From: CAJUPY01 sp051871275
GTDB taxonomy: Bacteria; Bacteroidota; Bacteroidia; Bacteroidales; Muribaculaceae
Direction: 5' to 3'
Length of the DNA: 10,952 nucleotides
Assembly (NCBI GenBank): GCA_051871275.1
Contig: JBJECR010000087.1
Coordinates: 1-10,952 of the forward strand
The notes under the pieces were generated by a model. It did no database searches. It was given only the letters and a program-made list of their open reading frames with translations, and was not told the origin of the DNA. Of the stretch, positions 1 through 7,055 are shown one piece after another (position 1 is the first letter of the stretch; each line of letters starts with the position of its first letter). A program made the translations under genes and the position numbers.

Positions 1-3000
1 TACCCGTAAAGTAGTTCGGATTCGGGAGTGCACACTGAAGAACACCGCCGATACCGCAGTCTATGAGGGCAATTTTCTTCTTGAAGAAGCCAAGGTTTAT
101 GTTAAGACCGAATTTTGCATAGAGATAAGCATAAAGTTGTCCTTTACCGTACCAGTGGTCAACGGATTCCAAAACTTTTTCGCCGTTAGGACCAATAGAA
201 TATCTTTCCTGTCCTATACCCGGGAAACCACCGGTGTTCATACATACCTGATTTCCCTGCAAACGACCTACAACAAGGTCAAATCCCATCGTGGCACCCA
301 TAGAGCCGTAGAACAACCCGAGGTTTACGTCAATGTATCCCCAAGCGGAAGCACCAAGCATTACACCACCTCCAAGTTTGAGATCCAGTGCATTCTTTTG
401 GAACTCTTGTTTTGCCTCTTCCTGTGCTGCATTAAGCTGTGAAATGTCATCGCTGATAGCATCACCATGCTGCTTACCGTCAAGGAATGTGCGTACGTTT
501 TCCGGCAGTGGCGGAAGTTGTCCGTCATTAGGCAATTCTGAACCGAAGCAGAGATAAGCGTCTGCACCAATACTTACAGTAACGATTTTGGACTTGAAAT
601 CCACAAGAGTGAATTTGCAACGCTGTTCTTTCGGGTCCGGAACACCGAGATATACGTACCAGTCCGGTGAATTAAGCGTACGTCCTTCTTTCTTAAATGT
701 AATTTTGAGTTGCAGATTTATCGTGAAAGTACAGCAAGAAGAACCGGATTTTTTATCACTATTCTTGTCCTCGTTCTGCATTTGCTGTGCCTTCTCCTGA
801 TTCTTTTCATAGTCATTCTTTCCTGCAGTAGAGTTTTTGTCGCCCAAGACACCATTGAGCGATTGCTCTGCAGTTTTTATGTAGCCTTCAAATTTATCAT
901 TCAGTTTCTGGAGTTCGGAGAGGCTTGCCTCAAACTCTTTCATAGCGGCACCCATGCCACAATCGGCAGAAACGTCAACGGTAACGTCAAGTTGGAAGTA
1001 TTTGTCAATAGAGTCGTTTTGATAAACCACTCCCACGTCCGTCTTAATCATGCCACCGCAGTCTATCTTACCATTAAATTTAAATGTGGAGAGTCGCTTT
1101 TTCTTAGCCACAACCGTACAATCAAACGAGCCGTCGAAAGTACCGCCGTCACCCATTTTAATACCCAAACCGAGGATTACACCCACAGCACCCTTGTTTG
1201 GTTTTGCACTCTTTTCGTCGTCTGTAGGCGAGCAGTTCATATAAAATCCGCCCTTGATTCCGTAAAGGACCACAGGTTTGAAAGTCTTAATCTCGTCACA
1301 CTTGAGCAAGAACCAACCCCAAGAGAAACGTCCGTCATCGCCGTCATGGTCATAGTAGCCACCGGAAGTTGTGCAAGAGAAGATATCCATAACACTGATA
1401 TCCACGCTACCTTCATAACCTTTGTCACCGGAATCGCTGTTATCCACCACCTTCAGTTCACCGACAAGACTGAATTGTCCTGTCTTTATTTCAAGAGATG
1501 CATTTTCAAACTGAGTTCTATCGTATGAAATCTTGATGTTTGAAATATCATCTATATTTGAAATTTTGGAATGGATGGAAATTCCGGTACCGGCAGAAAT
1601 GTCCAAATCGTCGCTGAACGTAATCTTACCACCAAGACGGAACGACAAATCCGCACCTTCCGGACTCTTTGAAACATTAAATTTATAATCCGTCAAAGCA
1701 AACTTGAAGCAGCCTATGCTCTTTTCAAGTGAAGCATATCCCCACCTACCCAAACTCAAATATACGGGAGTGGAAGATTTTTCGCCAAACACAAATTCTT
1801 TTGTTTCATTCCACCAGTGAACGGTTTGTCCGTCAAAGTTTGCAATACTGTCTGACTTGTTTGCACCCCAAGCACTTTCCACAGAGTCGCGGCGAGTTTG
1901 GAGTTCTCGAGCGTACTGTGAAATGAAACTCTTGTTGTTTGCAATACGCATTTTGCAGAACTTGATACCCGGGATGTGCAAATCCAGTGGTAACGGCACT
2001 TTTTTCAGTTCACCGTTTATTTTATATGCACCTACGATATCTACAGTACCGCCTACACAAAGTTCCACATTTGTCTTAGTATCTCCGTTTTCGTCGTCAA
2101 TAGCCTCTACAAGGAAATACGTGAGTTCTTTCTTCAGTGAGAGTTCACCGAGAATGAAACTGAAGTCCAAGTCTTCAATCTGTGAGGTCTTGAAAACATA
2201 AGCGAAACCGGATTTTTTCGGATCCTTAATTTTTTGCGGGAAAATGTCGCAGCGATAATCAATCTCACCCTTGAAGAGCGGAATTTCCAGTGTTCCGGAG
2301 AAACCGAAGTCACGGAAATCATTTTGCAGCACATCTACAAAAATCTCATCAAGCGAGAATGAGAAACCGCCTACAGAGCCGCTTTTCCCTGCACTGTAGT
2401 CTATTGCATTGTCTATACTTGCACGGAGTGAGCATCCGGACTTGTCTATAAACATATCTTTCAAGCCAAGTTTCATTCTCTTCTTGTCAAAACTGAAAGA
2501 TTTAGGGAATGCCATATAAATATTGCTGATATACATTCCTCGCCAGTCGTCATGGCTTGCTTCTTTAACCCCGGCTTTGGAGAAATCGTAGTCTTTCGGG
2601 AAATCAGCCATTTCCGGACGGTTTATGCGTTTTGAGTAGTCTATAATCACTTCCGTCTCCTCAAAAGTGAATCCCGGCAGACTTTCATGCTCGAATGAAT
2701 CCAGGTGAGCATCAGCAGTCCAGTTGTCCCATTTTTCTATAAGTGCCTTGACGTTAAGGATAGGATTTTGGTCTGTCACCGTTTCTCCTTCCACCTTGTA
2801 GAGGTTAGGCAGTTTCATGTCTATATCCATGTTCACGGCAGCAAACTTGTTTTCCTGCCATGCAAGGAAACATCCGTCTTCAGGTTCAAGAACGTCTGCC
2901 GGAGCATTAAACGTCAGTTCATACTCGGAGCTTGGGTCTTTCACCGTGAAATCTTTCAGCAATGCCACATGTCCGCCTTCCGGAATGAGACTCTTCGGAC

Positions 3001-5137
3001 TGATACACATACGCGGTGCACCAAACACGAGAATCTGGTTTTTCGTAGCCTTTGTTTCCGGCACCACGAAAGTACCTATAAGGTCCATAGTGGCATACGT
3101 CGGGGCAAACTTCATAGTGGTGATTTGAATATTCACCGGCGACGGATTTATCTCCTTAGGCAATTCAAGCGGGAAACCAACGTCTTTTACCGTTCCGGAA
3201 GAGAGCAGATTATCTATAAGTGCGTAGCCCTTAGTAACTTCAGTATAATATTTTTCCAGATTTATATTTTCCGCAAGTGATTTTGCCTTATCTTTAGCTT
3301 CGCCTTCAAGCTTGCTTGCGTAAGGTATTCCGGAGTCACCGATAAGGTTATCTATACCCCAATCCGAGAAGAGTTTATCCACCACTTCCGCACTGGTCAT
3401 CTTGTTGTTAGGACCGGCGTATGTCACAACTTGTCCTGCATACACCTGATTTTCCGTATTTACGGCAATAGAGTCGAATTTTACGCAGAGTTCCCACTTG
3501 GCAAGGAGTGGTTCCCAAATCACGTGTCCCGTACCTGAGAAGCAACCCTGAACCTTGAGATCCTTCAAGTCACCGTCAAGCACGAGTTCATATTCACCAA
3601 TGGTAATAGTCTTGCCTTTCAGGTCTTTAGCCTTGAGAGTGGTAGGCTTTTCGTTCTTAATATCAACCTGGTTTGCACACTGGAAGAAACGACGTGTGAA
3701 ATGCTCCGTGAGAGCAAAGTCAATAGTATTCGTTGTATCTGTATAGTGGAGCGAAGTCTCATTTTTACAAATAGGAGTAACTCTGAGGAGGAGATAGTCG
3801 CCCTTCTCCACTTTGTCTTCAATTTCTCTCCAGCGGATAGTATCCGTAAGGATTTTTACGCCCTGCTTTTTATATACAGGCTCTTTGCGAACCATTTCCG
3901 CAAGTTCTGCATAGTCGTCATTGCGGAAAAGTTCCACATTGTATTCAAATTGCAGTGTATCAGGACGTTCACCGATACTTGCTTCAATACCCGGGGCTTT
4001 CCATTTTACCGGAATATTCGTGTTTGTATAGACTTTTCTTGCACCTACATCTTCGTCAAACGACGGAGTGATGATTTTCACACTGCGGAGGGTGTAAAGC
4101 GAATCAGACATTTCACTGCCACCCATCATGTGAATCTCTATTTTTTCTTTACCTTTTTTATCATCTTCTTCAGGTTCCGGCTCGGGTTCCGGTTCCGGAA
4201 TTGCAGCGAAACTCTTTATGCGGAAAAGTTTTATGTCGCTTTTGCCGTCGTTCTGCACATTGATGTAGCCGAGCGAACCTTCCTGTGCGGCATTTGTTTT
4301 TGCAGTGATTTGTGCGGCATACGTTTCTGCCAGAGACATAGCATTAACGTAGTTTATGGGAATCATACACTGCGGCATAGTGAGGTTAAATGCCTGATAA
4401 ACAACGCTATTATTTTCAATAGCAAGTTCCGGATACTGTCCCGGGAGCATTTGCACTATCCTGATATCATACGTATATACGGCAGCCCTGGGTGCACAGT
4501 TCAGCACCGGGGCAATCCACTGGAGCATAGGCACTTCCTGGCTCAACTCCGCCACTTCTCCGCCAATAGCCACAGGTGAAATCCATGCCGGTGGCTGAGC
4601 ACTGTAGCAAACGTCGAAAACGCACTTGCTTTGGCTCGGATTGTTCAGCAAAACGGGAGAAGAAAGCGTAGGATCCCATTTATAGACGTAAATGTAAAGC
4701 TCATATTTGCCTTCCGGGAGGTTACCGAAATTTCCTGACGCCACATTGTCGAAAAGTTCCTGAGGCATAGTGATGTCCTGCATACGGACGTGGTTAAACA
4801 TTCCGCACATCTCCTTTGCGTTCATGATTTTGACACCCATAGGTGCAATCACAAACGGCTCTTTAGGCATAGTCAAACCCGGAATAATGATATTGATATC
4901 ATTTGTGGGCGAAAGCTGATGCAGTTCCACACCAAGATAGAAGAGTTGCTGCTCATTCGTGGTGTTTGAGATGGAAAGCGTCAAATACTGCCCCGGATTG
5001 GACATAATGTACATCACCTGTGGAGGCAAAATAGGATTTTTTGTAGTTACATTCACTACAAGTTCTTCTGCCGCGGCATTAAACAATCCTAATACGGCAA
5101 ATAGTGCCGAAACTATATATTTTTTGTAGTTTTTCAT
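1..5137 (-). CDS. Giant TANFOR-type exported protein, 3' end beyond window
   Basis: The frame is open from ATG 5137 to the left edge (1712 codons seen, no stop), so the C-terminus is missing. Residues 1-23 form a signal peptide (Lys-rich start, hydrophobic core, NAAA before EE). Residues about 27-180 resemble the TANFOR domain of Bacteroidetes: an opening VVNVTT, a beta-rich core, and LPEGKYELYIYVYKWDP. A PEPEPEPEPE hinge (314-323) separates this region from a long body rich in alternating polar and hydrophobic strands. Residues 1395-1435 look like a coiled coil, followed by a Lys/Asn/Gln/Ser-rich stretch ending in SGSSCC (1464-1469). A Gly-rich segment (from 1588) and WYGKGQLYAYLYAKFG (1662 on) resemble the C-terminal thirds of other giant Bacteroidetes envelope proteins. 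The start is fixed by AAGGAG five bases upstream and by the ATGA overlap with the barrel gene. The role is inferred to be an extracytoplasmic structural protein; the domain name comes from recollection of the family, not from a search. Confidence 0.8.
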   Translation of the reverse strand, partial: MKNYKKYIVSALFAVLGLFNAAAEELVVNVTTKNPILPPQVMYIMSNPGQYLTLSISNTTNEQQLFYLGVELHQLSPTNDINIIIPGLTMPKEPFVIAPMGVKIMNAKEMCGMFNHVRMQDITMPQELFDNVASGNFGNLPEGKYELYIYVYKWDPTLSSPVLLNNPSQSKCVFDVCYSAQPPAWISPVAIGGEVAELSQEVPMLQWIAPVLNCAPRAAVYTYDIRIVQMLPGQYPELAIENNSVVYQAFNLTMPQCMIPINYVNAMSLAETYAAQITAKTNAAQEGSLGYINVQNDGKSDIKLFRIKSFAAIPEPEPEPEPEEDDKKGKEKIEIHMMGGSEMSDSLYTLRSVKIITPSFDEDVGARKVYTNTNIPVKWKAPGIEASIGERPDTLQFEYNVELFRNDDYAELAEMVRKEPVYKKQGVKILTDTIRWREIEDKVEKGDYLLLRVTPICKNETSLHYTDTTNTIDFALTEHFTRRFFQCANQVDIKNEKPTTLKAKDLKGKTITIGEYELVLDGDLKDLKVQGCFSGTGHVIWEPLLAKWELCVKFDSIAVNTENQVYAGQVVTYAGPNNKMTSAEVVDKLFSDWGIDNLIGDSGIPYASKLEGEAKDKAKSLAENINLEKYYTEVTKGYALIDNLLSSGTVKDVGFPLELPKEINPSPVNIQITTMKFAPTYATMDLIGTFVVPETKATKNQILVFGAPRMCISPKSLIPEGGHVALLKDFTVKDPSSEYELTFNAPADVLEPEDGCFLAWQENKFAAVNMDIDMKLPNLYKVEGETVTDQNPILNVKALIEKWDNWTADAHLDSFEHESLPGFTFEETEVIIDYSKRINRPEMADFPKDYDFSKAGVKEASHDDWRGMYISNIYMAFPKSFSFDKKRMKLGLKDMFIDKSGCSLRASIDNAIDYSAGKSGSVGGFSFSLDEIFVDVLQNDFRDFGFSGTLEIPLFKGEIDYRCDIFPQKIKDPKKSGFAYVFKTSQIEDLDFSFILGELSLKKELTYFLVEAIDDENGDTKTNVELCVGGTVDIVGAYKINGELKKVPLPLDLHIPGIKFCKMRIANNKSFISQYARELQTRRDSVESAWGANKSDSIANFDGQTVHWWNETKEFVFGEKSSTPVYLSLGRWGYASLEKSIGCFKFALTDYKFNVSKSPEGADLSFRLGGKITFSDDLDISAGTGISIHSKISNIDDISNIKISYDRTQFENASLEIKTGQFSLVGELKVVDNSDSGDKGYEGSVDISVMDIFSCTTSGGYYDHDGDDGRFSWGWFLLKCDEIKTFKPVVLYGIKGGFYMNCSPTDDEKSAKPNKGAVGVILGLGIKMGDGGTFDGSFDCTVVAKKKRLSTFKFNGKIDCGGMIKTDVGVVYQNDSIDKYFQLDVTVDVSADCGMGAAMKEFEASLSELQKLNDKFEGYIKTAEQSLNGVLGDKNSTAGKNDYEKNQEKAQQMQNEDKNSDKKSGSSCCTFTINLQLKITFKKEGRTLNSPDWYVYLGVPDPKEQRCKFTLVDFKSKIVTVSIGADAYLCFGSELPNDGQLPPLPENVRTFLDGKQHGDAISDDISQLNAAQEEAKQEFQKNALDLKLGGGVMLGASAWGYIDVNLGLFYGSMGATMGFDLVVGRLQGNQVCMNTGGFPGIGQERYSIGPNGEKVLESVDHWYGKGQLYAYLYAKFGLNINLGFFKKKIALIDCGIGGVLQCALPNPNYFTG
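731..955 (-). other. Coiled coil and low-complexity segment
   Basis: Residues 1395-1469 of the giant protein contain heptad-like spacing in MKEFEASLSELQKLNDKFEG, and then a Lys/Asn/Gln/Asp/Ser-rich stretch ending in adjacent cysteines (SGSSCC). The composition contrasts sharply with the surrounding beta-rich sequence, so this is probably a helical or disordered insertion between two beta-structured parts. Confidence 0.5.
4169..4198 (-). repeat. Pro-Glu hinge (PE x5)
   Basis: Five consecutive Pro-Glu dipeptides (residues 314-323) are followed by EDDKKGKEK, giving an acidic then basic low-complexity linker. Codons alternate CCG/CCC/CCT with GAA/GAG, so the DNA is imperfectly repetitive. Such stiff charged linkers usually separate folded modules. 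Here it marks the boundary between the N-terminal module and the long beta-rich body. Confidence 0.7.
4598..5059 (-). other. TANFOR-like domain region
   Basis: This covers residues about 27-180 of the giant protein. It opens with VVNVTTKNPILPPQ, passes through a strand pattern YLTLSISNTT and LFYLGVELHQLS, and ends with LPEGKYELYIYVY and a CVFDVC pair. The size (about 150 residues), the position directly after the signal peptide and the order of blocks agree with the TANFOR domain found at the N-termini of long Bacteroidetes proteins. Its function is unknown. An unrelated immunoglobulin-like domain is the main alternative. Confidence 0.5.
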
Positions 5138-6885
5138 TTTTTCTCCTTTGCTTTACGTTTGATTTCAAGAAGTGTAAATGTATATACGTAGTTCATCGTC
5201 AGGCGGATATCCGTTCCGTCAAGCGATGATTTGGTCTTGGTAAGGTTCACGTCGCCGTACTTGCTGAAAGAAGCGGAGAAACTGAAAGAGTGAGCTTTCT
5301 TCAGTGTGTAGTTTGCACTCAAGTCCAGTGCCATAGAGAGGTTTTTGGAAGTTTTTTTCACCTCATTGTAGCAAATGGAAACGGTGGCGGAAGTGGAGAG
5401 GTTATTGTCTTTTAGGAAGCTGCGTCCGGTGGTGAACGAGCCCACGTCTGAAAGATACGTTGTTTCAAAGCCTTCGGACTGCTGGTGACTGTAGTTAAAC
5501 GAGAAGTTTGTATCCCAAGGTTTTACGTTCAGAGTATATGAAGCACCGAGTGCAAGAGTTTTTACGTCTGACATACCTATAGAGAAAATATTCAAGTCCT
5601 TGTTTGTGGTGTAGTTACCGGAAAGGCTGAATGAGTGGTCAAAGTTAGTACGTTGAAAAACGATTGAAGGCAAAAGGCTGACGCTGTGAAGAATACGGTG
5701 AACGCGAACAGTATCATTAAGAGCGACCGTACCGTCTGCCTGGTCTTGCAGATATCCGTTGTACATGGCATTGATATTAAAATTGTCCGTAATGCGGAAA
5801 CCTGCCATGCCGGAATAGACGTAGCCTTTTGTGGTATATAATTGTTTTTTTGTGAGGTTATCTTTCTGAAGGGAGAAATTGGCACTGAGTGTAACGCGTT
5901 TGAAAAGCGTTGTGCCGAAAGTAGCACCTAAACTGTGATAGTTGTTAGATGTATAGTATGTTCCAAGCGAAGTGTAGTCCGGTTGGATTATTTTGTAATA
6001 TAAAGACGTGTTAAACCATTTTGTGGTGAATGCGAGAGAAGCATCGCCTGCAAAACGGAGTATAGTTGTGTAACGCGGCTGGAAAATGCCATCGTACTTA
6101 GTAGCCTGTCCCACAGTCACTTTCTGTGACTCCGTATCTGCCGTAAAAGCGGAAGTGGCTGCATTAACATGGAAAGAGAGGAAATTTTTTATTGCGTAAG
6201 AACCTTTGACACCCACCACAAGGTTTTCCTGTGGGCGATAGGTTTCTCTGTAAAGTTCATTGATAGAGCTTTCCTGGTCGTAAGCACGGAGGAAATAGAC
6301 GTCTATGCTTTTGCGTCCGCTACCATAGCCGGCACTGAATCCCCAGCCAATGCGACGATATTGCGGTTTACGCGGGTTCGGATCCTCCGGATTGTCGTTT
6401 ACAGCACTCTTCAGCACACCGTAAAAAGCGGAAGTGCGGAATTTTTTACCTTTGTATTCCAGTCCTACACCGTTAAACGACATATTCATCACGTATGTGC
6501 TGAAAGGTATTGAGGACTGTCCGATGTGTGCCGTAAAGTCTTTATAACTCGGAGAGATATTAAATGAAAATTGCGGATAGCTGAAACTCGTGTTATTATT
6601 CGTGTAATAAAACGAGAACGGCATGGAGAAACCGTAAATACGGATATTAAGGTTCGCATATACGCTGTTGCTCAAGGGTGACATATATCCTGCTCCCATT
6701 GACGTGTGATAATACGTGTTTTGCGTTCCTATTGAACCGGTAATTATCAGCGGGTCGCTTTTTCCTATCTGAGATATATCCTGCGCCGATGCCCCGAAAA
6801 TGCCAAAGACACAAGCTGCAGAAACTGCAACCTGCCTCAGCTTGCGAGAAAACATTGCGGACAGTTGGGGATTATTGATTCTCAT
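5134..6885 (-). CDS. Outer-membrane beta-barrel protein, uncharacterised family
   Basis: The product is 583 residues. A signal peptide with a basic n-region (SRKLRQ) and hydrophobic core ends at GASA before QD (cut after about residue 34). The rest is an almost unbroken run of amphipathic, aromatic-rich strands with polar turns, as in an outer-membrane beta-barrel. An N-terminal block (NLNIRIYGFSMPFSFYYTN, then FNISPSYKDFTAHIG and GVGLEYKGKKFRTSAFYG) matches my recollection of a large Bacteroidetes family found beside giant TANFOR-type proteins. The last strand-like segment (MNYVYTFTLLEI) is followed by a basic tail, KRKAKEKK, unusual for a barrel, where the final residue is normally aromatic. 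ATG 6885 is used here; ATG 6855 (residue 11) would leave a neater signal peptide, and neither has a ribosome-binding site. The TGA overlaps the next gene's ATG. It is too long for PorP/SprF and lacks TonB-receptor plug motifs. A role in exporting or anchoring the giant protein is inference. Confidence 0.8.
   Translation of the reverse strand: MRINNPQLSAMFSRKLRQVAVSAACVFGIFGASAQDISQIGKSDPLIITGSIGTQNTYYHTSMGAGYMSPLSNSVYANLNIRIYGFSMPFSFYYTNNNTSFSYPQFSFNISPSYKDFTAHIGQSSIPFSTYVMNMSFNGVGLEYKGKKFRTSAFYGVLKSAVNDNPEDPNPRKPQYRRIGWGFSAGYGSGRKSIDVYFLRAYDQESSINELYRETYRPQENLVVGVKGSYAIKNFLSFHVNAATSAFTADTESQKVTVGQATKYDGIFQPRYTTILRFAGDASLAFTTKWFNTSLYYKIIQPDYTSLGTYYTSNNYHSLGATFGTTLFKRVTLSANFSLQKDNLTKKQLYTTKGYVYSGMAGFRITDNFNINAMYNGYLQDQADGTVALNDTVRVHRILHSVSLLPSIVFQRTNFDHSFSLSGNYTTNKDLNIFSIGMSDVKTLALGASYTLNVKPWDTNFSFNYSHQQSEGFETTYLSDVGSFTTGRSFLKDNNLSTSATVSICYNEVKKTSKNLSMALDLSANYTLKKAHSFSFSASFSKYGDVNLTKTKSSLDGTDIRLTMNYVYTFTLLEIKRKAKEKK
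5143..5148 (-). promoter_or_regulatory. Shine-Dalgarno site for the giant protein gene
   Basis: AAGGAG lies five bases upstream of ATG 5137 and inside the last codons of the barrel gene (Lys-Glu of KAKEKK). It is the only strong Shine-Dalgarno site seen at a gene start in this window. Together with the ATGA stop/start overlap it argues for translational coupling. Confidence 0.75.
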
Positions 6886-6940
6886 TTAGTGCTGTTATAT
6901 ATAATAAGGTGTAAACGGATTTTGAAAAAAGAGAAAAGTC

Positions 6941-6953
6941 GGAACGGTGTTCC
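6941..6953 (-). repeat. Small inverted repeat in the 170 bp gap
   Basis: GGAAC and GTTCC are separated by three bases. On the minus strand this hairpin is followed by a T-rich stretch (GACTTTTCTCTTTTTTC), so it might be a weak terminator for the T9SS gene or a leader structure of the barrel gene. The stem is only 5 bp and the T-run is broken. No convincing TAnnTTTG promoter box was found between 6886 and 7055. Confidence 0.25.
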
Positions 6954-7016
6954 AAAAAAATTCATAGTTAAACGCGGATAAACCGCCCCGACTATTCTCA
7001 TCATATATGTTACTTA

Positions 7017-7041
7017 TCGGAGCTCACTATGTTTGCTCCGA
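7017..7041 (-). repeat. Inverted repeat just after the T9SS gene
   Basis: TCGGAGC and GCTCCGA form a perfect 7 bp stem with an 11-base loop, starting about 15 bases after the stop codon at 7056. No U-run follows on either strand, so it is not a classical intrinsic terminator. A 3' stabilising or processing hairpin, or a weak terminator, is possible. Confidence 0.4.
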
Positions 7042-7055
7042 GAGGTTCTTCGTGA

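Noticed and set aside
710..1528. Long plus-strand open frame (272 codons)
   Set aside because: It lies wholly inside the giant minus-strand gene and uses the same triplet register antisense. Its translation has no domain pattern and no start signal.
3701..4579. Long plus-strand open frame (292 codons), with other plus frames such as 2705-3280
   Set aside because: These are also antisense shadows of the giant gene in the same register. The translations are rich in Phe, His, Cys and Arg runs unlike a real protein, and the minus-strand frame is continuous and domain-like.
6811..6885. Lipoprotein signal in the barrel protein (SAAC at residues 22-25)
   Set aside because: The -3 position is Ser, not an aliphatic residue. 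The hydrophobic core continues past the Cys, and a good signal peptidase I site (GASA before Q) follows.
5134..6885. Barrel as PorP/SprF or a TonB-dependent receptor
   Set aside because: At 583 residues it is much longer than PorP/SprF proteins. It shows no plug domain or TonB box near the mature N-terminus and is shorter than SusC-type receptors.
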